Shown here one piece after another: positions 18,311 through 26,295 of a stretch of DNA of 64,000 nucleotides. Source of the stretch: Pelomonas asaccharophilus_A (GTDB lineage: Bacteria; Pseudomonadota; Gammaproteobacteria; Burkholderiales; Burkholderiaceae_C); contig NZ_JAVDXV010000002.1 of the NCBI RefSeq assembly GCF_031458115.1, forward strand, positions 62,001 to 126,000, written 5' to 3'. The notes under the pieces are model-generated. The model saw only the letters and a program-made list of their open reading frames with translations, was not told the DNA's origin and made no database searches. Each line of letters begins with the position of its first letter. The stretch's first letter is position 1. Position numbers and translations under genes: made by a program.

Positions 18311-20509
18311 CTACCAGGTCGGCCCCAGCAGCAGATAGGCCGCCGTCTCGCCGCCGCGCGTGGCGCCCAGCGCGAGGAAGAACGGCCCGAAGCGCGTGTC
18401 CACGCTGAGGAAGCCGCTGACGGCCTGCTGCCAGCCATGGCGCGGCAGGTTGGACAGCTTCAGACCTGACCCCGCGCCGATTGCCCCCGTCTCCAGCGAG
18501 AAGCCCACGCGCACCGCGCCGCCCAGGCCCACCGGCATCTCGCCGATGCGCCTCGCCATGACGAGGCGGGCTAGCGCCATGTTCTCGCCCACCAGCGAGC
18601 CGTCCGGCGTGCCCGACAGGCGCAGGTAGCCGCCCAGCGACCGCGCCTGGCCGCGCTCGGCATGCGCCAGCTCGCCGTAGACCTGGCCGGCCCATTCGCC
18701 GAGCCGGAAGGCCTTCAGCCCCAGCAGCGACGCGTTGATGACGCTGGGCTCGCCGCGCGGCTGCAGCCATTCGATGCGTGCGGTGGTCCACTGGCCGCGG
18801 CTGGGGAAGGCCAGCGAGTCCAGCGAGTCGGTGTGCAGCTCCAGGTATTGCTGCCCGTACAACTGGGACCGGCGGCTGCCGCCCGGCACGACGGGCAGCA
18901 CCACCTCGTCGCTGGCGCGCAGCCGGCCCACGCCGAAGCGCAGGTCGCCCAGGCCGGCCACGCGATGGCCCAGTTCCAGCTGCGCGCTGGTGAGGCTGCT
19001 GGCCAGGCGCAGCGCGCGCTGGCCCTGGTTGAAGACGTCGTTGCTGCCGGCCTCGTAGCTCAGGCGCGCAGCGCCAAACCAGCGCGAGCCGGCGCCCAGC
19101 GGCTGATGGAACTCCGTGTTGAGGCCGCGTGTGGAGCCGATGCGGGCGACCGTGCGCAGCTCGGCTCCCCAGGGGTTCAGCCAGTTGGCGACGTGCATAC
19201 CCACCAGCGAATAGCGGTTGGCGTCGGCGAAGTTGCTGTACAGCTCCAGCCCCAGCCGCACGCGACTGGCGGCCCAGTCGGCCTCGGTGACGCGCAGCTC
19301 CACGGTGCGCTGCCCATCGCGGTCCTCCACGTCCAGCTCGATGCGTTCCAGGTCGCCCATGCCGTCCAGCCGTTCGGCGGCCAGGTTCAGCTCGGCGCGG
19401 CCCACGCGGTCGCCGGGCAGCAGCGCCAGCTCGGCGCGCAAGGCCTCGGCGTTCAGCCGCTTGGTGCCGGTGATCTTCAGTTCCGCCAGCGGCAGGGCCT
19501 GCATGGCGGCTTCGGGGTTGGCGCGGCGCTGCTGCTGCAGCGCGGCCTGCGCCGCGGGGTGGGCCAGCGCGTCCAGGCGCTCGCCGGCCGCCAGCGCCGC
19601 GCGGCGGCCGGTGGCCATGGCCTCGTCGGCACGGAAGAAGTCCATGAAGCCCATGCCCGGCAGGTCGGGGTCGATGACGATGTCCTGCGGCCGCAGTTCC
19701 TGCAGCGAGCGCTGCACGTTCTGCTCGGTCAGGATCTGCAGCATCTGGTTGGCCACCATGACGGCGCTGGTGATCTCGCGGTCTTCCAGCAGCGGAGTGC
19801 CCACGTTGACCGCGATGATGATGTCGGCACCCAGGTTGCGCGCCAGGTCGATGGGCAGGTTGCGCACCAGCCCGCCGTCCACGCGCGGCCGGCCGTTCAC
19901 GCGCAGCGGCGCGAACACGCCCGGCACGGCCATGGAGGCGCGCAGCGCCAGGAACAGCGGCGTGTCGGCCTGGTCCAGCATCGCGCCCGACAGCAGGTCG
20001 GTAGCGACCGCGCGGAAGGGCAGTGGCAGCGTGCGGAGCGGATCCTCGGCGCGCGTCGTGGGCAGCAGCGACGACAGCGTGGCCTCCAGCTGGCCGTTGC
20101 CGGCGGCCCCGCTGGGCAGCGTGGCGCCGCGCTGCAGGTCGAAGCCGAACTCGATGCGCGAGGGCAGGCGCTCGTCGTCCTCGCGCCGGCGTATGGACAG
20201 GCGCTCGCGCGCGGGGCGGTCGGCCAGGATGGCGTTCCAGTTCGCGCCCTTCACCAGCGCCTCGATCTCATCGAGGCTGCGGCCCGAGGCATAGGCACCG
20301 CCCACGACTGCACCCATGCTGGTGCCCACGATGAGGTCCACCGGCACCTGCTTCTCCTCCAGCACGCGCAGCACGCCGATGTGCGCCAGGCCGCGCGCGC
20401 CGCCGCCTGACAGCACGACGCCGATGCGCGGACGGGGTGGCGGCGTGCGCGCCAGCACCGTCGTGGTGGCGATCAACAGGAGCAGGGCACAGAGCAGGGG
20501 GCGTCGCAT
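18311..20509 (-). CDS. Patatin-like phospholipase with POTRA and beta-barrel (type Vd autotransporter, PlpD-like)
   Basis: About 732 residues from the ATG at 20509, which gives a signal peptide (LLCALLLLIATTTVLA); PlpD of Pseudomonas aeruginosa has a closely similar length. The patatin domain has the oxyanion loop SGGGARG, the nucleophile elbow GTSMG (Ser64) and the DGG catalytic Asp (Asp211). A POTRA-like segment starts near LKITGTKRLNAEAL, and the C-terminal third is a BamA-like beta-barrel ending in an aromatic residue. The patatin domain should reach the cell surface or be released. Phospholipase A activity is a family property, not shown here. Confidence 0.88.
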   Translation of the reverse strand: MRRPLLCALLLLIATTTVLARTPPPRPRIGVVLSGGGARGLAHIGVLRVLEEKQVPVDLIVGTSMGAVVGGAYASGRSLDEIEALVKGANWNAILADRPARERLSIRRREDDERLPSRIEFGFDLQRGATLPSGAAGNGQLEATLSSLLPTTRAEDPLRTLPLPFRAVATDLLSGAMLDQADTPLFLALRASMAVPGVFAPLRVNGRPRVDGGLVRNLPIDLARNLGADIIIAVNVGTPLLEDREITSAVMVANQMLQILTEQNVQRSLQELRPQDIVIDPDLPGMGFMDFFRADEAMATGRRAALAAGERLDALAHPAAQAALQQQRRANPEAAMQALPLAELKITGTKRLNAEALRAELALLPGDRVGRAELNLAAERLDGMGDLERIELDVEDRDGQRTVELRVTEADWAASRVRLGLELYSNFADANRYSLVGMHVANWLNPWGAELRTVARIGSTRGLNTEFHQPLGAGSRWFGAARLSYEAGSNDVFNQGQRALRLASSLTSAQLELGHRVAGLGDLRFGVGRLRASDEVVLPVVPGGSRRSQLYGQQYLELHTDSLDSLAFPSRGQWTTARIEWLQPRGEPSVINASLLGLKAFRLGEWAGQVYGELAHAERGQARSLGGYLRLSGTPDGSLVGENMALARLVMARRIGEMPVGLGGAVRVGFSLETGAIGAGSGLKLSNLPRHGWQQAVSGFLSVDTRFGPFFLALGATRGGETAAYLLLGPTW

Positions 20510-20569
20510 GGCGCGGCACCATAGCAGTGTTCTTTTCGCGTTCGCGGTGCTTCCAGCACGACGGGCCGA

Positions 20570-20589
20570 GCGCCGGGCCGCCCCCAAGC
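20570..20589. repeat. Short dispersed intergenic element, copy 1
   Basis: GCGCCGGGCCGCCCCCAAGC here and at 26261-26280 differ at one base in 20. Both copies lie in intergenic gaps. This copy is in the 91-bp gap between the patatin start and the stop of the binding-protein gene and lacks the perfect right arm that makes copy 2 a hairpin. Confidence 0.5.
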
Positions 20590-20600
20590 CGCGAGGGGCC

Positions 20601-21299
20601 TCACTTCAATCCGAAGTGGGCCAGATCGCCTTGGCGGCGCATCTTCTGCAGGGCCTGATGCAGCCGGGCGGTCAGCTCGGCGGGCGTGCCGGGATGGCAG
20701 GCGATGTAGGCGTCGATGCGCATCACCACCAGATGGGCCTTGATGGCGTTGCCGCCTTCGGCCTGGATGGCCGGCGCGGCGCTGAGTTCGTTGGCCAGCC
20801 AGAAATCGATGCGGCCCGCCTGCAGCATGCGCAGCGCGGTGACCGGCTGGCTGACCTCCTGGGCCGTGATGCCTTGCTGGCGCAGCCAGGCCGCAGGCGC
20901 CGAGTCGCGCTGCACCACCACGCCGTGGCCGCGCAGGTCGGCGGGCGTTTGCAGCAGGCGCGTGTCGTCGCCGCGGGCATAGACGACGAGGGCTCCGCTG
21001 GCCAGCGGGCCCGCCCACTGGAACTGGGCCTCGCGCTCGGGCGTGCGCGTCATGCCCACCAGGCAGCTGCCGGGCGTGGCCGCGCCGGTGCTCAGCGCGC
21101 GCGGGATGGGCATGGCCTGCAGGTTCAGCGTCAGGCCGCTGACGTCGGCCAGCTTGTGCAGCAACACGGCGCCTCGACCGCCGATGGACTGGTCGGCCTC
21201 AACCTCGAACAGGCCCGGGTTGGGGAACACAACCAGATTCAGCCCCAGCGCCGTGGCGGGGCCGCAAACGAACGCAAGCGAGAGGAGGAACCTGCGCAT
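20601..21299 (-). CDS. Periplasmic substrate-binding protein, family 3-like (paralogue 1)
   Basis: About 232 residues from the ATG at 21299, giving a signal peptide (RRFLLSLAFVCGPATA). It resembles family 3 solute-binding domains: LVVFPNPGLFEVE at the start, MPIPRAL, CLVGMTRTPEREAQFQWAGP and RIDFWLANE near the hinge, with a single conserved cysteine pair. Two related genes lie just beyond ispF. No ABC permease or ATPase is adjacent, so this is an orphan binding protein, possibly a sensor or scavenger. Ligand unknown. Confidence 0.8.
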   Translation of the reverse strand: MRRFLLSLAFVCGPATALGLNLVVFPNPGLFEVEADQSIGGRGAVLLHKLADVSGLTLNLQAMPIPRALSTGAATPGSCLVGMTRTPEREAQFQWAGPLASGALVVYARGDDTRLLQTPADLRGHGVVVQRDSAPAAWLRQQGITAQEVSQPVTALRMLQAGRIDFWLANELSAAPAIQAEGGNAIKAHLVVMRIDAYIACHPGTPAELTARLHQALQKMRRQGDLAHFGLK

Positions 21300-21368
21300 G
21301 GCTGGGTTAGCTTGTTGCAACGGATTGTGGACGAGGCCGGGCGCAACGGGGTGTCCGACAATTCACGT

Positions 21369-21860
21369 ATGACAGCCTTGACTTCCCTGCGCATCGGCGA
21401 GGGCTGGGACACCCACCAGCTCGTCACCGGCCGGCCGCTGATCCTCGGCGGCGTCACCATCCCGCACACGCACGGCCTGCTGGGCCACTCCGACGCCGAC
21501 GCGCTGGCGCACGCCATCACCGACGCGCTGCTGGGCGCCGCCGCCCTGGGCGACATCGGCAAGCTGTTTCCCGACACGGCGGCCGAGTTCAAGGGCGCCG
21601 ACTCCATGGTGCTGCTGGCCGAGGCCTACCGCCGCGTGGGCCAGGCCGGCTGGCGGCTGGTGAACCTGGACGCCACCATCATTGCGCAGGCGCCCAAGAT
21701 GGCGCCGCACATCCCGGCCATGCGCGCACGGCTGGCCGAGGTGCTGGGCGTGGATGTGGGCCAGATCAACGTGAAGGCCAAGACGGCCGAGAAGATGGGG
21801 CCGGTGGGCGAAGGGCGTGCGATGGAAGCGCGCGCCGTCTGCCTGCTGTCAGCGGCCTAG
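21369..21860 (+). CDS. ispF: 2-C-methyl-D-erythritol 2,4-cyclodiphosphate synthase
   Basis: A 163-residue protein of normal IspF length. It has the Zn-binding GEGWDTHQL motif near the N-terminus, GLLGHSDADALAHAI, the substrate loop GDIGKLFPDT and the C-terminal VKAKTAEKMGPVGEG motif. It makes MEcPP in the isoprenoid pathway, two steps after IspD. It is embedded between two opposite-strand binding-protein genes and overlaps the tail of the second by 12 bp. The short 69-bp gap upstream to paralogue 1 must carry its promoter. Confidence 0.97.
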   Translation: MTALTSLRIGEGWDTHQLVTGRPLILGGVTIPHTHGLLGHSDADALAHAITDALLGAAALGDIGKLFPDTAAEFKGADSMVLLAEAYRRVGQAGWRLVNLDATIIAQAPKMAPHIPAMRARLAEVLGVDVGQINVKAKTAEKMGPVGEGRAMEARAVCLLSAA

Positions 21861-22547
21861 GCCGAATTCCACCAGCTCGCCGCTGCGGCGCAGCTGTTCG
21901 ATGCCAGCGTGCAGCCGCTCGACGATGGCGGCCGGCGTGCCCGGGTGGCAGGCCATGTGCAGGTCGATGCGGCCGAAGCTGTAGAGCACGCGGGGCGCGG
22001 GCACGCCCGAGGCCTTGACGGCGAAGCGCGCCACGACGTCGCTGCCCAGCCAGTAGTCGACGCGGCCGGCGTGCAGGATGCGCAGGCCGGTGGCCACGTC
22101 GTTGACCTCATGGCTGGCCAGTCGGTGCTCTTTCAGCCAGGCCGCGGGCAGCGCCTCGCGCAGCACGCCGGTCGTTGCGCCGCGCATATCCTCAGGGCCG
22201 TTGACCTGGCGGGTCTCGCCGGGGCGGCCGTACAGCGTGATGGTGCTGCTGGACCAGGGGCCGGCCCAGCGGAACGCGGCTTCGCGCTCGGGCGTGCGCG
22301 GCAGGCCGACAAGGCAGGCGCCGGACTTCAGCATGCCGGGCTGCAACGCGCGTGCGATGGGCATGGACTGACCGTTCATGCGCACGCCGCTGATCGTCTC
22401 CAGCCTGGCGAGCATCGGTGCGCCGGGGCCGGTGAAGCGGCCGTTCTCGATCTCGAACAGGCCGGCGTTGGGATAGATGACCATGTCCACGGTTTGCGCC
22501 TGGGCGGTGCATCCCAGCAGCAAGGCAAGCGCGGCGGCTCGTGGCAT
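21849..22547 (-). CDS. Periplasmic substrate-binding protein, family 3-like (paralogue 2)
   Basis: About 232 residues from the ATG at 22547, giving a short signal peptide (PRAAALALLLGCTAQAQ). It aligns throughout with its neighbours: MVIYPNAGLFEIE, MPIARAL, CLVGLPRTPEREAAFRWAGP, RVDYWLGSD and RIDLHMACHPGTPAAIVERLHAGI. It lies 10 bp behind paralogue 3 and shares its strand, so the two are probably cotranscribed. Ligand unknown, with no transporter genes beside it. The stop overlaps the convergent ispF gene. Confidence 0.8.
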   Translation of the reverse strand: MPRAAALALLLGCTAQAQTVDMVIYPNAGLFEIENGRFTGPGAPMLARLETISGVRMNGQSMPIARALQPGMLKSGACLVGLPRTPEREAAFRWAGPWSSSTITLYGRPGETRQVNGPEDMRGATTGVLREALPAAWLKEHRLASHEVNDVATGLRILHAGRVDYWLGSDVVARFAVKASGVPAPRVLYSFGRIDLHMACHPGTPAAIVERLHAGIEQLRRSGELVEFGLGR

Positions 22548-22557
22548 GGCAGCCAGA

Positions 22558-23268
22558 TTAGCGCATGCCGAACTCGGTGAGTTCGCCGTTGCGGCGCATC
22601 TGGGCGATGCCAGCGTCCAGCGCCGCGACGGCGGCCGGGTCGGTGGACGTGTGGCAGCCCATGTAGAGGTCAATGCGGCCGAAGTTGTAGACCTGGCGCG
22701 GCGCCGGCCCGCCGTCGGCGCGGATGACGAAATGCGCGGCCAGGTCGTTGGCCAGCCAGAAGTCCACGCGCCGCGCCTGCAGCATGCGCAGGCCGGTGGT
22801 GTTGTCCTTGACCTCCGTGGCCGGGATGCTTTGCGACTTGAGCCAGTCCGACGGCGCCGAATCGCGCAGCACGACGATGCTGCCACCGCGCACTTCCAGC
22901 GGATCGTGGACGCGGCGCGGGTCGTCGCCGCGCACAAAGATGGCCGTGGCGCCGCGCGCCCAGGGACCGACCCACAGCAGCGTCGCCTCCCGCTCGGGCG
23001 TGCGCGACACCGCGACCATGCAGTGGCCCGGCTTCTGTTTCACGGTCAGCAGCGCGCGCGGGATGGGCATGAGCTGCTGGTTGAGCTTCACGCCACTGAG
23101 CGTTTGCAGCCGTTGCAGCATCGCGCCACCGGGGCCACCCGCACTCTGGCCGGGCGCCGACTCGAACACACCGGCGTTGGGGTAGACAAGCATCTCCAGC
23201 ACCGGTGCCTGGGCCTGGGCGGCGGCGTGCATCAGCAGCAGAGAGAGCAGCAGGACGGCCCGTGGCAT
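22558..23268 (-). CDS. Periplasmic substrate-binding protein, family 3-like (paralogue 3)
   Basis: A 236-residue protein with a signal peptide (PRAVLLLSLLLMHAAAQAQA). It shares the landmarks of the other two: MLVYPNAGVFE, MPIPRALL, CMVAVSRTPEREATLLWVGP, RVDFWLAND and RIDLYMGCHTSTDP. Its start is 14 bp after the histidine kinase stop, which raises the chance that the kinase and these proteins are transcribed together. A role as periplasmic ligand sensor for that kinase is possible but speculative. Confidence 0.8.
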   Translation of the reverse strand: MPRAVLLLSLLLMHAAAQAQAPVLEMLVYPNAGVFESAPGQSAGGPGGAMLQRLQTLSGVKLNQQLMPIPRALLTVKQKPGHCMVAVSRTPEREATLLWVGPWARGATAIFVRGDDPRRVHDPLEVRGGSIVVLRDSAPSDWLKSQSIPATEVKDNTTGLRMLQARRVDFWLANDLAAHFVIRADGGPAPRQVYNFGRIDLYMGCHTSTDPAAVAALDAGIAQMRRNGELTEFGMR

Positions 23269-23282
23269 GGCCGCAGGTTAGC

Positions 23283-24602
23283 TCAAGCGGCCTGCAGTTT
23301 CAGTATGGTCAGCAGCCCGCCGTCGGGCGAGTTGCTGATGGACAGCTGGCCGCCCAGCCGTTGCACCGACTTCTCTACGATGGCCAGCCCCAGCCCCGCG
23401 CCGCTGGCCGCCGTGCGTGCGGCGTCGCCACGGTAGAAGGGCACGGTCAGGCGCTGCAGCCGGTCGGGCGGCACGCCGGGGCCGTGATCGCGCACGCGCA
23501 ACTCCACCCAGGCACCCTGGCGCACGGCGCTGACGTCCACGCGCGCCGGCTCGCCTTCCGCATGGCCGTAGCGGCGCGCGTTCTCGAACAGGTTCAGCAG
23601 CACGCGGCCCAACTCGGTGTCGTCGACAAAGACCTTCAGCGCCGAACTGACCTGCACGCGGAAGCGGATCTGGTCGGGGTCGCGGAAGCCCTGCACCTCG
23701 CGCTCGACGAGTTCGCCCAGCCGCGTCTCGCGCAGCTGCGTCTCGTTGGGCCGCGCATAGTCCATGAACTTGCTGATGATGGCGTCGAGCTGATCGATGT
23801 CCTGAGCCATGAAGTGGCGGGCCTGCTCGTCGCTGACGCTCATCTCGGTTTCAAGGCGCAGCCGTGCCAGTGGCGTGCGCAGGTCGTGCGAGATGCCGGC
23901 CAGCATGACGGCGCGGTCTTCCTCCAGCTTGGCCAGCTCTCGGGCCATGCGGTTGAAGCCCATGTTGACCTCGCGGATCTCGCTGGTCATCGTGGTCTCG
24001 TCCAGGCGCGAGTCGTATTCACCGTCGCGGATGCGGCCAGCGGCCTCGGCCAGCTCGCGCAGCGGCTGGTTGATGAGGCGCGCGATCAGCGCCGAGCCCA
24101 CCGCCGTGGCCAGCAGCGCGATCGCCACCCACCACCAGTTGCTGGCCAGCGAGATGGACAGCGGCGCCGGGCTGGTGCGCAGCCAGAAGGCATCCTCACC
24201 GACGATGTAGCGCACCCACAGGCCAGGCTGCTCGTTGACGCTGCGCGCGACGATGGTCTCGGGCCCGATGGACTGGCGCAACTCGGCGGCCAACCGCTTG
24301 GAGAAGGGACTGGTTTCGTACGGCAGCCAGCGGTCGGTCTGCTCGGCCACGCGCACCTGCACCGTGTCGCCCCGCGCCATGGACGTGATGACGGCCACGC
24401 GGTTGATGGGATCGGTGTGCTCCAGTGCGATGCGGCTGAGCTTGACCAGGCCGGCCAGCTGCTCGGCGGCTTCGAGTGCGCGCGGCTCGGCCTCCAGCAG
24501 CTTGAAGGTGTATTGCCAGGCCAGCACCGCGCCGGCCAGCAGCAGGGCCAGCCAAGCGAAGGTGCGCCAGAAAAGATTGAGCGCCAGATGGGGTCGGGCC
24601 AT
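23283..24602 (-). CDS. EnvZ-like sensor histidine kinase
   Basis: A 439-residue inner-membrane kinase. Two membrane segments (about residues 12-32 and 156-178) flank a periplasmic sensor region. A HAMP linker follows, then the H-box GISHDLRTPLARLR (phospho-His239), which is the EnvZ form, an N-box NLFENARRYG and G-boxes DHGPGVPP and GAGLGLAIV. It should phosphorylate the OmpR-like regulator encoded upstream on the same strand. The pair resembles the osmotic or envelope-stress EnvZ/OmpR system; the signal is not evident from sequence. Confidence 0.92.
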   Translation of the reverse strand: MARPHLALNLFWRTFAWLALLLAGAVLAWQYTFKLLEAEPRALEAAEQLAGLVKLSRIALEHTDPINRVAVITSMARGDTVQVRVAEQTDRWLPYETSPFSKRLAAELRQSIGPETIVARSVNEQPGLWVRYIVGEDAFWLRTSPAPLSISLASNWWWVAIALLATAVGSALIARLINQPLRELAEAAGRIRDGEYDSRLDETTMTSEIREVNMGFNRMARELAKLEEDRAVMLAGISHDLRTPLARLRLETEMSVSDEQARHFMAQDIDQLDAIISKFMDYARPNETQLRETRLGELVEREVQGFRDPDQIRFRVQVSSALKVFVDDTELGRVLLNLFENARRYGHAEGEPARVDVSAVRQGAWVELRVRDHGPGVPPDRLQRLTVPFYRGDAARTAASGAGLGLAIVEKSVQRLGGQLSISNSPDGGLLTILKLQAA

Positions 24603-24667
24603 GCCTCAGACTCGGTAGGGGACAGCGCCATGCGCGGCGCTCGGGGTGGTGCTGTCCCGCGGTTTTA

Positions 24668-25402
24668 TCAGCTGTTCTCGTCGGGAACGAACACGTAGCC
24701 CACGCCCCACACGGTCTGGATATAGCGCGGCTGGGCCGGGTCGGCTTCCAGCATCTTGCGCAGGCGCGAGATCTGCACGTCCAGGCTGCGGTCGAAGGGC
24801 TCGAACTCGCGGCCGCGGGCCAGCTGGGCGAGCTTGTCTCGCGACAGCGGCTGGCGCGGGTGTCGCACCAGCGTCTTCAGCATGGAGAACTCGCCGGTGG
24901 TCAGCGGCAGCTGCTCGCCGTTCTTGGTCAGGCGGCGCAGCGCCAGGTCGAACTCGAACGGGCCGAAGGTGACCGTCATCGGCTCCTTGGACGGCGCCCC
25001 CGGGGCTTCCGGCGGCGGGCGGCGGCGCAGCACGGCGTTGATGCGGGCCAGCAGCTCACGCGGGTTGAAGGGCTTGGCCAGGTAGTCGTCGGCACCCACT
25101 TCGAGGCCCACGATGCGGTCCACATCCTCGACCTTGGCGGTCAGCATGATGATGGGCGTCTGATCATTGGCGGCGCGCAGGCGGCGGCAGATGGTCAGGC
25201 CATCTTCACCGGGCAGCATCAGGTCCAGCACGATGAGGTCCACGGTTTCCCGGGTCAGCTGCTTGTTCAGCGCGCGGCTGTCTTCCGCCAGCAGCACGTC
25301 AAAGCCTTCCTGCGTCAGGTAGCGGCGCAGCAGGTCACGGATACGGGCGTCGTCGTCGACGACGAGGATACGGTTCTGGCGGGTAGACGCGCTGTTGTTC
25401 AT
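24668..25402 (-). CDS. ompR: OmpR-like response regulator
   Basis: About 244 residues from the ATG at 25402. The receiver has the acidic pocket VVDDDAR, phospho-Asp60 in IVLDLMLPG and the Lys in LAKPFNP. The C-terminal winged helix (OmpR/PhoB type) contains LTTGEFSMLKTLVRHP and DVQISRLRKMLEADP, ending in IQTVWGVGYVFVP. It is the partner of the downstream EnvZ-like kinase, 65 bp away. The 147-bp gap upstream is shared with the divergent SIMPL gene and should hold both promoters. Confidence 0.94.
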   Translation of the reverse strand: MNNSASTRQNRILVVDDDARIRDLLRRYLTQEGFDVLLAEDSRALNKQLTRETVDLIVLDLMLPGEDGLTICRRLRAANDQTPIIMLTAKVEDVDRIVGLEVGADDYLAKPFNPRELLARINAVLRRRPPPEAPGAPSKEPMTVTFGPFEFDLALRRLTKNGEQLPLTTGEFSMLKTLVRHPRQPLSRDKLAQLARGREFEPFDRSLDVQISRLRKMLEADPAQPRYIQTVWGVGYVFVPDENS

Positions 25403-25549
25403 CGCGGTTCCTGAATTTGTAACAGCGCCATTGTGTTCAGGTTTGAAACCCGGCTTTGTAGGACATGACGCAGCGGTTACAGCTCGTTGCCATGTGGTGC
25501 CTGTGTCCCCGGGATAACCTGAGTGCCTGTACCTTGAAAAGGAAAATCC

Positions 25550-26239
25550 ATGCGAGCGCTTTTGATGTTGTCCACTCTGGCCCTGGCCACGGCAGCTCAT
25601 GCCGCGGAGCCTCCAGTCGACCGGCTGAACCTGTCGGCCAGCGCCAGCGTCGAGGTGACGCGCGACGTGCTGGGCATCGCGTTCTCCACCACCCGCGATG
25701 GCGCGGACGCCACCGTCGTGCAGAACGGCTTGAAGCAGGCGCTGGATGCGGCGCTGGCGGAAGCGCGCAAGGTGGCCAAGCCGGGCCAGGTGGACGTGCA
25801 GACTGGCAGCTTCGCGCTGTATCCCCGCCACGACCCCAAGACCGGCAAGATCAACGGCTGGCAGGGCAGCGCCGAACTGCAGGTGGAGGGGCGCGACACA
25901 GCGGCCGTGGCGCAACTTGCCGGCCGCATATCGACGCTGACGGTGGCGCGCGTGGGCTACAGCCTGTCGCGCGAGGCCCGCGAGAAGGCCGAGGGGGAGG
26001 TCACGGGCCAGGCCATCGCCCGCTACCGCGCCAAGGCGACGGACTACGCCCGGCAGTTCGGCTACGGCGGCTACACGCTGGGCGAGGTCAGCATCAACAG
26101 CGAAGAGCCGGGGCCGCGGCCCATGATGGTCAAGGCCATGCGCATGGGGGCCGAGATGTCCGATGCGGCCCTGCCCACCGAGGCGGGCAAGGCGACCGTG
26201 ACGGTCAATGTCAGTGGTTCTGTGCAGCTGAAGCGTTGA
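25550..26239 (+). CDS. SIMPL (DUF541) domain secreted protein
   Basis: A 229-residue protein with a signal peptide (MRALLMLSTLALATAAHAAE). The mature protein fits the SIMPL domain: LSASASVEVTRDVLGIAFSTTRDG at the start, alternating helix GLKQALDAALAEARKV, VQTGSFALYPRHD and the C-terminal TVTVNVSGSVQLK. SIMPL proteins are periplasmic or outer-membrane oligomers of poorly defined function, some linked to oxidative stress. Ribosome site AAGGAAA is 7 bp upstream. It is divergent from ompR, so OmpR control is conceivable. Confidence 0.9.
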   Translation: MRALLMLSTLALATAAHAAEPPVDRLNLSASASVEVTRDVLGIAFSTTRDGADATVVQNGLKQALDAALAEARKVAKPGQVDVQTGSFALYPRHDPKTGKINGWQGSAELQVEGRDTAAVAQLAGRISTLTVARVGYSLSREAREKAEGEVTGQAIARYRAKATDYARQFGYGGYTLGEVSINSEEPGPRPMMVKAMRMGAEMSDAALPTEAGKATVTVNVSGSVQLKR

Positions 26240-26262
26240 CGGGTCTTTGACTGTGGGGGCGC

Positions 26263-26288
26263 GCCGGGCCGCTCCCAAGCGGCCCGGC
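26263..26288. terminator. Strong hairpin between convergent genes, probable bidirectional terminator
   Basis: GCCGGGCCGCT (26263-26273), loop CCCA, AGCGGCCCGGC (26278-26288): a perfect 11-bp GC stem in the 56-bp gap between the convergent SIMPL and hydroxybutyrate dehydrogenase genes. It lacks a long T tract on either side, so termination is inferred from position and stem strength. Its left part is copy 2 (26261-26280) of the short element also found at 20570-20589. Confidence 0.6.
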
Positions 26289-26295
26289 AGCTCAC

